Assembly: GCA_018350325.1 (NCBI GenBank)
Contig: JAEVLN010000003.1
Span: forward strand, 2,093,214 to 2,157,213
Direction of reading: 5' to 3'
Origin: Globodera rostochiensis
Lineage: Eukaryota > Nematoda > Chromadorea > Rhabditida > Heteroderidae
Length of the DNA stretch: 64,000 nucleotides
Made by a program: the position numbers and the translations under genes. Numbering within the stretch: the stretch's first letter is position 1; the number at the start of each line of letters is the position of its first letter. The notes under the pieces were generated by a model, which made no database searches, was not told the origin of the DNA, and worked only from the letters and a program-made list of their open reading frames with translations. Below are positions 22,056-33,665 of this stretch, piece by piece.

Positions 22056-24763
22056 ATCATCAAGCTTAATAGATAAATGTAAATGAGTTATTGCAGGGCG
22101 CGTATTGGAAAAGGATTGGGTTCAAGTACAAATATGGCATTTTCAAGTACATACCTGTCAAAAGAAATTCAAGTACACTCTAAATTTTCTAGTTCTGTTC
22201 AACATTTTGCGCATCTCGCTAATCAAATTGAAAAAAAAGGATTAAGAAGGAATTGGACGGCAGCGGCGATGTTGATAGGCGCCGCCGGGAAAAGACGAGC
22301 CCGGAGTTTTGGGTTAGGTATTTAAAAAATCCAAACATACGCCGGCGGGGTGTGGTGAAGAAAAATCAAAACATATCGACAATCGTTTAAACCCCAAAAA
22401 CGGACGACTCTCGAAGATATGACAGACAGTGGTGTTGTGTTAGATACTGTCCCCTTAAGGCAACACTTTTCGTCCCATTCGTCGTAACTCGTCTCATACC
22501 TAACCAATCAAATCAAAGTTGAAGATTAGAAGCTGTTAAAAGCATTGGCACTAAAACGCAATTTGCAAAACATCGGGCGGGTGCACAACGACTCGATGAC
22601 ATTTTGAGTTTTGCTTTGAGCCATTGTAGAGAACTGGCGATTTTCGGCTTTTCCCCCGGGGCACTGTGGCTGTATTTGCACCCGAGACAGGGGTTTTGTG
22701 ACACTTCCGAGGTTCAAAGCAAAATTGGGCCCGATTTCCGCGGCTTTCTTGTATTTGTTTTTGGTCCTCGACCATTTCGATTTGGAAAGTACGCTTTCTA
22801 TTAAAAATGCTTTAAATGGACCTCCCCCCAAAGCATTCAATTTTTATTACGGCAAATAGCCAAAGGGCGAAGAGCGGTTAAAGTACAAAGAATAGTGTTG
22901 GAGATAAACATACTGCAAAAAAAGGGACCTTTTGCCATCTTTTTGGGTGTTTACGAGGCTTCTGGTCGAACGAAGATCCTTTCACCCTCATTAATTTATT
23001 AATTTAGCCACCCTTCACCCAATTGGTGATTATTGCACATTTTTACATTAGCAATTCGGCCGAGAAGTGAATGGCCGGCCAATCAATCGAAGAGGGGAGG
23101 GGAGGGGGATGGGCCAATCAATTTTTACTGCTTTGGTGTCCCTTCGTCCGCTGATGCCATCACTTCCCCCCCCCCGGCGTCCGGCCGGATCCACAGCGTC
23201 CATCCTTCCCGGCCTCCCGTCCTCCTGCTGCATCTCTTCACCCCCCCCCCCACCCCCCACTTCCTCACACCGACCGATTTGGCCCTTCCCCCCCCCCTCA
23301 CATTCGGTCATAATTCTCAGTGCAAATATTTGCCCTTTACCATCAACAAAATGAATGAATATATATGTAGTACGAAGATAACAAACAGCAGACTTTGTCG
23401 ATCATCACACAGGTCACTCCCCCCATCCCCCAAGGGCCTCCCCCCGTCACTAACAGCAGTCAGTCAGTCAGTCAGAGGATTTGTGCCAAAATGCTGACCG
23501 ATGACTCCCCCCCCCCCCCCCCCCCCTCCCCCACCTTCTGCTTTGCTGTTTTGCTGTGTTTGTTCTTCTACATATACAAACCATTCGCACTTTTCTGTGT
23601 TGGCGACGGACGAATCAACGCCAACAAATTTTTAGCATCCAAAAATGGTGGTACCAATTAATTTTGTTCCGGTTTGTTATTTTGAGTCCGTATTCGTTTA
23701 CACCCCGGCGGGCATATCAGAGGTTTTGATGAGCTTTTTTGATTTCACATTTTCGAAACGAAAAGTGTGTGAAGGGAGGAGGTCTTTTGGCTTTATTTTG
23801 TCCGTCCGTCCCGCCGGCGTCCAATGCCCACCTCCCCGCCCCCGCCCCTTCCGTTTCCCTGGATGCTTCTTCCTTCCAACCCGCATAATTTTCTGCCTGG
23901 CTACTCCCCCCCCCCCGGCGACTGCTCATTCATTCATTTTTGCAAAATGCTGGACGACTTTTTGGCTTTCAACCAAATAAATCCAATTGTTCGTCCGTCA
24001 ATTGCGAAGTTTTTTTCCCCCTCAAGGGTCTGGTGGTTGTGCAGCAATTGCACACGAAATCCTTTGGAGTGTTGTTGTTTTGTTGTTGTCGGCCACCGAT
24101 TGAGTGCGTCGTCCGTCCGTCCGTATTTACGTTTATTCGTTTAGTGAAGGCATCCCCCAATCCCCCCCCGGCGATTCCCCCCCCCCCAAACATTCAAAAA
24201 AACCAAATCCTCCAATTCCAACTTTTCCTTCCCATCCTCTGCCGCCGGTGACCAAAATTGTTTTTGTCTCCGCTGGCGACAAGGCGCCGAATTTAATGGT
24301 GTGGAGAAGTGAAAGATTGTGTGGGGGCAATGTGCGGGGTTGGGAAGGCGCAATATTTCCCCCCCCCCACTCATTCATCCTCTTCCATTATTCCTTCTTC
24401 CACCCATTCATCCTCTTCCATTATTCCTTCTTCCACCCATTCATCCTCTTCCATTCTTCCTTCTTCCACCCATTCATCCTCTTCCTCTTCCATTATTCCT
24501 TCTTCCACCCATTCATCCTCTTCCATTCTTCCTTCTTCCACCCATTCATCCTCTTCCATTCTTCCTTCTTCCACCCATTCATCCTCTCCTTTCTTCCACC
24601 CATTAGATTCTCTTCCATTCATCCTCTTCCTCTCATTTATTCTCTTCTATTCTTCCTTCCACCCATTCATCCTATTCTTCCTCATTCATCCTTTTCCGAT
24701 CGGCCATTCCATTCCCCTTATTCATTGCTGCTACCTCACAGCTCCCTTAACCTATTCAATGCT
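22056..24763. other. Intergenic region upstream of TAO kinase and teneurin (divergent)
   Basis: Must contain the promoters of the TAO kinase (-) and teneurin (+). Two minus-strand frames, 22526-22840 (104 codons) and 22322-22507 (contains RYETSYDEWDEKC), might be exons of an unrecognised gene but no family is evident. Poly-C tracts occur at 23165, 23242, 23288, 23508 and 23906, and a minisatellite starts at 24365. Confidence 0.5.
24365..24700 (+). repeat. 33-bp pyrimidine-rich minisatellite
   Basis: About eight to ten units, the best of them 33 bp, with the motifs CATTCATCCTCTTCC and ATT(A/C)TTCCTTCTTCCACC; one unit has a CTTCCT insertion and the right end decays. Because 33 is a multiple of three, several strands and frames stay open and mimic long proteins (for example repeated WVEEGRMEEDE on the minus strand). 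It ends about 65 bp before the proposed teneurin start. Confidence 0.85.
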
Positions 24764-27700
24764 ATGGCCGTTGGAGAATGTTCCGACAATGACTACGAGG
24801 AACCGAGTCCATCTCTTACAGCGAAAGACCAAGGCAAGTAAAACGGGGGGGGGGGGGGGGAAACGCCTTTTTATCTAAATTCTTTTTTGGGGATTGTTTG
24901 TGCTTTGCATTAGAGGAAATAGGGGAGGGGGGGGGGTTTTAGGGGGGGGGGGGGGGGGGTTGGGGAAGGAATTGGTCAAAAGGGGCGAAGGGAACGACGA
25001 CCAAACCCCCCAAAGACGGCCAATTGTGGCCAATTCCCTTCGTCCACCTGTTGCTGCTGTGTTGAATATGTTGTTGGTGCGCAGTGAATGACTTCCATTC
25101 AATGAAATGAAAATCGAATGAAAAAACATCTGTGGGGGTTTCCGATCGCCCCCCGGGCGCCTTAAATATTCTCTTTCGTCCACCCATCGCCTTCGATTCG
25201 ACCTTCGTTTCCTTTTGTCGGTGCCTTTTGCAAATTCTTTGGGATTAATGAACTCCTCCGAAACGAAAGTGAATGATTTGAATGAATGATTATTGAGTAT
25301 TTAGTGTTTAATGATTTGGGGGGGGGGGGGGGTTTTGGGGGGTGCCTTTTCTTCTATTGGTGATGGGTCAACCAACGGGGCCATTGCCATTGCTCTTCTC
25401 TTGCTGCTTTTATCGCTTATCGCCTTCCCCTCCCTCCCCGCAGGCCATCGACGGCATCGCCCCTCTGCTGCTGCTGCTGCGGCGGCGGAGCATCATTTGC
25501 TGTTGAACAACTACCGGCAGCAGCAGCACCCCGCCGAACTCCGTCCTTTATCAGAAGCACTCAGAAAAAAGTTGGTTTTGGAGGGGGGGGGGGAAATCCG
25601 TCCATTCTTAACCCTTTGCATACGCCCGATTCTTGCATAAATTGGACCAATTACATAAATGACCTCTCCGGATTCGTTGACCATTCATTCTTCTCAGTAT
25701 TTCCGTCATTTTGCACCTTTTCCCTTTCCCTCGTCTTAATGAATACTTTTACACATTTCCCATCCGCAAATTGGTGGCCGGGATGCCCGAGGGCACATTT
25801 CACACGCTAAGGACCCGCTGCCCCTCGGGGGAAAGGAAACAGAGAGGAGGGCGGGCGGGCGAATTGATTGGAAGTGCGCGGATTGCATAAAATGGCAAAA
25901 CATTTGCATATTGTCCAGGAAAGGTGTGAGTAGGTAATTAATTAATGCCCATCAAATGAAAACGATCAAATTGAATTAAATGGACAAACCAAAAACCCTC
26001 TTTCAATCTTTCACAATTCCCCCCCCCAGTCCCTATACCGCCCTAAATTTTTGCCAGATGGCGGCATCTCGTTTTGCCTTTATGTTTTAGGATTCCATAA
26101 GAAGGCACCAATTTTGAACAATTAAAGGCGGGATGGACTCGAAATGCCGCCGCCGCCCCCTCATCCGGCTTTATTCTCCGTCCCCTCGAGGGATGTCTTC
26201 CCAAATCTGCCCCTCCCAGTTTCGTCGGCGGCTCGTCGAATTATGCAAATTGTTGCGCAGTGCCCCCCCCCCCCTCCGGCGCCATTTCTTCACTTGTTAA
26301 CCGTCGCTTCATTCTCCGAACATTCACTCGAATTGTTGTCAGGTTCACAAAGTTCATTTCCGATGCAAAATCATTTGGCATTCGCCAATTCACTCAAATC
26401 CTTGCCCCGAAATGATTGCCCCCCCCCGGCATTATTCCATTCATTCGCCGTCCACCCAAAATGTTTGGCTGTTTTGATTCCTCCCCCGCCATTTCCCTCT
26501 TTTTCCATTCATCCAAAGGGACAATGGGAGGGGGGGGGGGGGAGAGGGGGGAGGGGGAGGGGGTGGCAAGCACGAATATTTGGGGGAGGGGGGGGGATAA
26601 TTGGCGGAGATGAGGAGCCAAACCGCCAAAACAGTGAATGGGGAAGAGTGATGAATGGAGGATGGACGAGGGGACGAAGATGAGGAAGAGGAAAACATCG
26701 CCCCCCGGGGGGGGGGGGGTGTTTCTGAGTGAGAGAGCCCAAAGTGTTGTCCAATCGGATAAGCCTCTCCCCTCCGCTTCCGTTGTACATTAGTACATAT
26801 TTGTTATACATTCACTTCACATCCGACCCTCACCTCCCCTCTCCCCCACGACCCCCCCCCTAATTCATCTCTTCATCAACTCATTCAATTCATCATCTTC
26901 CACCCCCCGCCCCGCCTCCATTTTCCTCTTCCTCCTCACTCAATTCGTCCATCCAATCTTCGCGGCCCAATTAACTCTCACCTTGAATAGAAGAAGAAGG
27001 TGGAGGTGGAGGTGGTGATTGTTCAACCATTAACCGCCAAACCGAGTGTGAACGGAAGGGGATGAATGTCTCTGTCCGTCAGTCCTTCCGCCCAACTCGT
27101 CCAAATGTACATTATAATATCTGATGGTTGGGGGGGGGCAGGTGCTCTTCCCCCCCCCCCTGTCCCCTTTCCCGCCCCTTTAATTCATCCAATCCCACGA
27201 CAGACAATGTGCTTATCCAACTCTCGTCGTCCACCCCCGCTCCCTGCTCCTTCCTGACCCGTGTTCCCCCTGCTCCTCTGATCAGCTTCATCCTCCCCCG
27301 ACGATGGCTCCCTCTCGCGCACTGCCCGACTCGCTGTCTCTGCTGATCTCTTCCTCTTCCGCTTCGGCTGCTTACGCTTCCGGCTCTTTGATCAGGCCGC
27401 CTCAGCCGCCGTTGAGTTGCCCCCCGACACGACGAAAACAGCAGCGACTTTACCAGCAGCAGAACGGGACAACGGTCCAAGGAGGGAGGCTGAAGAGCAG
27501 AAAAGCGTCTGCCCCCGCGAGGACATCTTCCGGAGGCTGTTCCCGGCTTGTGCTGATCAGTCTCGTCCTTCTTGCCTTCGCCACACTTTTGCCTTTGGCC
27601 ATCTTCCTAATCTGTGAGCTAATTACCACGTAAATTTATTCTGATCACATTTAAGAGCAGGGTGGTGATTAAAAAAGGGGTTCAAAATTGATTATTCCCA

Positions 27701-30700
27701 TGCAGTCGTGACGGGTCAACCTCAGCCTCATCATCCGCCGCCTTCCCCGCCGGCCTCTGCCAGTGAACACTTTAGCGCCGACTATCGAGTTCATCTCCAT
27801 CACCGCCATCTCCGTCCCGGGTCCAGTTGGCCTTCGTCCGTCGATGCCCTCCCCGAACTTCTGCCCGTGGATTTGCCCGTCCACTTCTCTCTACCTTCTC
27901 GGCACCTCCTATACACCCAACTGACCGTGCCCACCAACTCTCGGCTTCTGCTCAACCTGACGCTCTCCCCCAAAGCCCGAATTGTTCTGTTAGCCCGGCA
28001 ATCCCTTCGGCCAACCCCCGGGGAGCACGACTGGCAGAAGATCGTTTCGGGTGACAAATTGCATCCGCTGACGCGAGACCGAAATGGACGAGATACGGTA
28101 GATGGGGTGGGGTGACAGATCAGATCAGCAAGAACAGCGTTTTCTGAAAGGGCATTTGTTGCAGGCGCTCCTCAGACAGGCACTGATCAGTCACTTCCTG
28201 ACAGCCGGCCGATGGCACTTCGGCTTCTTGAATGATCGGGAACAGGTTTTGTTCAGTTCATTCATTGCCAAAATATACTCAATTAAGGCCGAGGCAGTCA
28301 CTTTATTGGCCACATCAACAACAAAAGAAGGTGCCGAAGTCGACCAATCTTTGGCTGCTTCCTTTTCGTCGGAAATTTCTTGCCAATTCGATTGTTTCGG
28401 CAAGGGAATGTGTCGAGAAGGGCGCTGTGTTTGTTATCCCGGCTACGGAGGAGCTTTCTGTGAAGAGACTTCCTGTCCGGTGCTGTGTTCTGGCAACGGA
28501 ATGTTCAGCAACGGCAAATGCCGCTGTTACGACGGGTTCAAGGGGGACGAGTGCCAACTGCTCGATGACTGGTAAGGAACAGATTCCTTGAGAGTTTCTG
28601 CGGAGATCGAATCGCGGATTCGATAATCTCCGGTTTCCCGATTGACCCCTCTCTCCCCATGTCCATAGGTGCGAGGACCCAAGCTGTGGAGGTCACGGAG
28701 AATGCCATTTGGAGGGGAAATGCCGTTGTCATGGGGGGTGGACGGGGCCGAGCTGTTCGGATAGGGAATGTCCCATGAGAAATTGTGCTGGCAAGGGCAT
28801 TTGCAGTGCAGGAAAGTGTTTTTGCGGCTTGGGATGGACGGGCAAAGGCTGTGAACGGCGGGTGGAAGAAGAAGGGCATCGGCAAGACGACATAACGCCA
28901 ACGAATTGGACAAAGTCGGCGGAATGTCCGGGCAATTGTTCGTCAGAAAGGGAAAAAGCGTGCCAAAATTGTGCTCCGAGGCAATGTCCCTTCGGATGTG
29001 CCGAACACGGTAAATGCGTCGCAGAAGGGCAGTGCCAATGCCATCCGGGTTGGATCGGAGGGAACTGTCAGATTGGTCGGTTGCCCGAATTCTGCCGGGA
29101 TTAGGTCGAGAGCCACAATTTTTAAAGAAATTTGTCCTCGGAACTGTTCGAACGGTGGCCAATGCGAATTGTTTGCTGACGGGTGGCGATGCCAATGCGA
29201 CTCGGCACATTTTGGTGACCATTGCCAATTCGGGAGGGAACAAAGTTGCGACGACGGACGCGACAACGACGGAGGTCGGTCGTGCCCGATCTGAGAGTGC
29301 AGGCCGGACCCCCAACTTTTTGCTGTTTCAGATGGTCTGACGGACTGCGAGGACTCGGCGGAGTGCTGCTCCCACCCATCCTGCGCCTCCGACCCGCTCT
29401 GTCTGGCCGTGTTGCTCTCCCGCGATGCCGTCGATCGCGCACTTCCGTCCACGGCACCATCTTTCTCGCCTCCCCTCCCATTCTTTGACCGAGTCAAATT
29501 CCTTTTCGACGGCGGTGAGCTTTCGGTGCAGAGATATGCCGACATTCGTCTTTTGGACCCAAAGTTTGTCCCCGGGGGGGGCCATTCATTCAATTTACCC
29601 CCCCCCCCCCCCCGACAGACGCGTCTCCGTCCTTTGTGGCCGAATCTTTTCCTCCAGGGGCGGCCCTCTGACGGGCGTCCGCGTTTCGGACTCCGAATAT
29701 CCCCAGCAGGGCTTTTCGTTGTCGCGGGCGAAATTGGAAGAAAGCGACGAAGAGACGGCTGCTGGCACCTTCGAATTGGCGTTGAACGGCGGCGGACTGG
29801 TCTCTGTTCAGGTTGTTCGGGTGCGCCACTTCTGTTGCATTATGTTCGTATTGTTTCAGTTCGTCCGACAGCCCTTCGGGCGTCTTCCGCTCACTCTTTA
29901 CCTCCCACCAAATCGGATCGTCAACGTTGGAACCGTTTGGATGGATCGTCGTCCCCCAAAGGCGTCCTCTTCGGCACTTCCATCGCCCTCTCAATGCGTC
30001 GCTTCCATTTCAAAATGGCACTTCCGTCCCTCCGTCCTCTTCCTTTCGCCCTCCTCTTCCTTCTTCTCTTCCTCCTCTTCTTCCATTCTTCTCCCGTCCG
30101 ATCGATCCTCCGCTTCCCCGGCCCCTCAAATGTCCATCGACTCGCGCGTCGTCTCAGTCGCAGTTTCTCTGCCGGACAGTGCCCATTCACTCGTCTACGC
30201 CAGCAACCGGGCCAATGGTGCGCGGAGTTTGTTACGCGTCCAACTTCTTGGCAACGATTTGCCGGACGGACTTTTGCGGCTGGAATTGGCACTGGAAATT
30301 GACGGAAAGCGGCAGGAACGCACTTTCGCCCCACGAACATTGCTTTGGCATGAATTTGCTTGGGACCGTCAAAATGCGTTTTGGCAACGCGAGTACGGAC
30401 AGCGTCGGGGACAGAGTGAGGAATTTGGGAACAAAGCCTAATGGCCCCGTCCGTTTGATCTCCATTCTGCTTCATCCCATTTGATCATGATCGCTTTCTC
30501 AGTTTCCGTCGGCTTCCATCTGTCCAATTGTGCCTCACCCGTCTGGCACTTTGTGCCCTTCCGGCTGGATGCTCTTCCCTTGCCGACGGCATTTCCTCTT
30601 CCGCTTTGGTCTCTCTCCTCCGTCCACCATCTTCATCCCCTCCAGGGACTGCTCCAGCGGGGCGACGATGCCAATTTTGAATTGTTGCAGACGGTCACAA

Positions 30701-33356
30701 AGCTAAGGACAGTTGTTGGCGGTGGGAACAGACGCCTTTTGGGCCAATGCGATGAAACGGAAGCGCCGCGCGGCGAGAATTGCGTTGGCAAAAGAGAGAA
30801 AGCGCTCGGGGCGTCTCTTCTCGCGCCCACAGCGCTCGCCGCCGCGTCGGATGGCTCTTTGTTTATTGGAGACGCGGAATTAATCCGCCGAATGACGCCC
30901 GGGGCGGAATTTGTTGACACATTGCTCAGAATCGAGTGAGTTCTCTTTTCTTCCGTATTCGATGGCCTGGAAGTGGGCTGATCCGATCAAATCCGCCCGT
31001 TGGGGAGTCAGTAAAAGGGATCGATCTGATTGTGATGATCCCCAAAACCCATGTTTTTTCGGTGATCACTTCCCGTTCTCTGATCAGTTCCGTGGATTCC
31101 TCCCACCCGTACTTCCTCGCCGTCCATCCATTCACCAACCAATTGCACATTTCGCTGCCTCTGAAGAGACAAATTCTGCGAGTGGTCGACGTTGGACACC
31201 ACGAAATTGTTTCGGGCGCGAATTCCCTCATTTTCCCCAAAGGTATTTTATTGCATTTTTTGCCACCAAAAATTTATTTGTTTTTTCTCCCAAAGGAATT
31301 GCATTTGATGACCGCGCAAATTTGTTTGTGTTGGACGGGAGGAGTCTGAAGAAGGTAATGCCGCGGGAAGAGACGAGTGGCGCATGGCCAATTGTGGAGG
31401 AGGTTTTGCTGGTTAGCGACCAGAGAGGCTGGACTCCCCTGAGGGGATGTTCGCGGATGGCGCCATTGGACGAACTGATCCTGGTGAGTTTAGGCTTTAG
31501 GGTCCCAATCAATTGGATTTTGTGGTTGAGTCGGGGGGGGGGGGCTCTTTTGAATAATTGCTGTTGATCAATGATCATGAACCCGCGCAGGAATGGCCCA
31601 CCGCTCTCTCGTGGGACCCGGTCAGCGGCCAACTCTTCCTTATTGACTCTTCGTCCGTTATTTTCCGCGTTGACCTCCGCCTAAACATTGTGACAATTGT
31701 TGCCGGTGAACAGACCGGCTGTGTGGGCGGCGGAGCCCCCGAGGCGCCGATCGAATCGATTGCATTTTGTGCCGAGGAGGGAAAGCTCTTCTGGACAGAG
31801 ACGAACCAAAAAAGCACCAATTTGGTAATCATTTGATCGATCTGTGTTTATTGATCTGCTACTGCCCGCCCATTTAGGTTAAGTCTCTATCGTTGGCACG
31901 CAATTACCCCCCGGGGGATGTGAGGACAGTTAATGGACAAGTCAGCGGCGAGTCGTCGCTCATTCCCAGGGCCGTGGCCGTTCTCCCCACGGGGGCTTTG
32001 GTGTTGGCTGATCAGGTCGAAGCGATAAAGATGATCAGTCGCCGCTATCTGACAATGGTGCAACTGAATTTTAGGGAATTGTGGCGGTTCGTCAGATTGA
32101 AATTCCGATGCCCGAGTTCGACCCGGAGCACAAAGTGTACCGGGTGAACAGCCCGAAAACGAGTGAACAGTTCGAATTCGACGAAGAGGGAAGGCACGTG
32201 AGGACGCGCGAGATGGACAGTGGCGCGGTGTTGAGGAACATCACTTACGGAGACGGCCATGGGGAGTTGGTGCTGAGCATTGAGGAGGGACAAACGGAAT
32301 TGAAAGTGTTGAGGGGACCGTCGGAGGGTCAGTGGACGATCGACACGGGCAAAGGGCGTCGGGTGGAGGTGGGCGGATCGGTCGGAGAGGAGAAAAGTGT
32401 CCAAAAGGTAAACACTTTGAGACGCAAACTTAAATTCTTCCCTTCCTCCCTCATTAACAGATTAATGTCCCGGCATTGCCCAATCCGATTCGTCTGCAGT
32501 TCACCAAGGACGGACTGCTCGAGTCTGTGTCCAACGGACATGAACAAACAACTTTCTTTGCTTATGACAACGAAACGCGACTTCCAATAATAGCAAAGTT
32601 TCCGGATGGAAGTGAATTTGAAGTGACAGGGCCGGGATTGGAGGCGTACAGTCGATGGATCACCCGAATAAAGCAAAAGGGAGAAGCCGCCGGAAGCCCT
32701 TTCTGGACGCTGGAGCAGGACTCGGAGGGCCATTCCGTCAGATTGTTGAAGAATGACGAAGGTTAGCAAGGCGTTCGACTGAGTCACAGGACATGGGACT
32801 TGGGTTTCGGCACAATTTTGACTCCAATTGCTGGGCGATTCAAATTGCTCATCCGACCCTTTCCCACAGTTGTCGAGGGCGTCTCGTCTCCACAACAACT
32901 GCCACAATTGTCTTTGCCCGCTCTTTCCCTCCAATGGCACTTTGCTCGGCGTTCTCTCCGCCCACGCCGAAGTCGGAAATGGCAAAAGGCACGACAAATT
33001 GGCACGAGGACAACGGCACGCACAACCCACGGGGGAGGCGACTGAGGACGACACGATTTTGCCAAAGTTGTTGGCGAAGGATCACAAAAGAATGGTCGAG
33101 GAAAGGAGAGATTGGTTTGGCTCGGACATTGAAAGCCGGTGGGTAATTGCCATCAAATTGATTAATTGGGAAATGCCTTCCCCTTCAGAAAGTGGTGGTC
33201 GACTAACTCTAAGCAAAGCACCGGAGGGAGCGTAATACGAATTAACGGAAGCAAAAGGAACGAATACGCACGTCGGTTGACCGAGCCACGCCAAACGCAA
33301 TGTTCTTTCTGGTCGATCTCCCCAATATTATATTACAAATTTTTGTACCTTTGCTA
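24764..33356 (+). CDS. ten-1: Teneurin (ten-1-like), C-terminally truncated
   Basis: Type II transmembrane adhesion receptor. A possible first exon is 24764-24838 (MAVGECSDNDYEEPSP); an Ala/Gln-rich intracellular exon begins after CCCCGCAG at 25442. The transmembrane helix (RLVLISLVLLAFATLLPLAI, about 27545-27610) is followed by the presequence to the EGF block. At least six tenascin-type EGF modules lie at about 28375-29230 (CFGKGMCREGRCVCYPGYGG, SGNGMFSNGKCRCYDGF, CGGHGECHLEGKCRC, CAGKGICSAGKCFCG). Then DGRDNDGG..DGLTDCED, a carboxypeptidase-like/TTR region (SVLCGRIFSSRGGPLTGVRV), NHL repeats (LAAASDGSLFIGDAELIRRM, GIAFDDRANLFVLDG, AVLPTGALVLADQ) and the start of the YD region (FEFDEEGRHVRTREMD, FAYDNETRLPIIAKFPDG) to about 32765. 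The frame after that is uncertain, with a plausible last exon ending at 33356. The rest of the YD barrel and the C-terminal Tox-GHH-like region are absent. Confidence 0.82.
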
Positions 33357-33665
33357 GAAACTATATTTGCAATCCGGTCCCAGGATTCCATGGCCTGGAC
33401 GAGAAAACATCACCCCGCCCCTCTTGTTCATTTTGTTGTAATTATTTCATCAACGACGTAGGCAAGGGACGTACAGACTATGCTAAAGTGACATTGCCGT
33501 GGTCTCAGTACGCCCCCATATGTCCGTGATCGCTAACATTGTAATAATGCGGGTTAAACAAATAAATGATTTTGTTACTCAAACGGAAAAATGTGTGTAC
33601 GCGTCAACAGAAAAAAGAGATAATAAGTGTCAACAAAGCAAATAAAGAGCATTTCAGCGGCTTCA
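33357..33665. other. Short convergent spacer
   Basis: Spacer between the teneurin 3' end and the NAP1 3' end; includes ATAAAT/AATAAA-like signals at about 33560. No gene. Confidence 0.5.

Noticed and set aside
22322..22840. Possible extra minus-strand gene (RYETSYDEWDEKC and a 104-codon frame)
   Set aside because: Splice joins are weak and no family is recognised; recorded only in the intergenic entry.
24104..24878. Long open frames (up to 245 codons, plus antisense 83 codons) over 24.1-24.9 kb
   Set aside because: They are the 33-bp minisatellite read in all frames; composition is pure repeat with no protein features.
29409..30484. Three overlapping plus-strand frames of 220-340 codons
   Set aside because: Shadows of GC-rich teneurin exons; only the frame with the TTR-like and adjacent teneurin motifs was kept.
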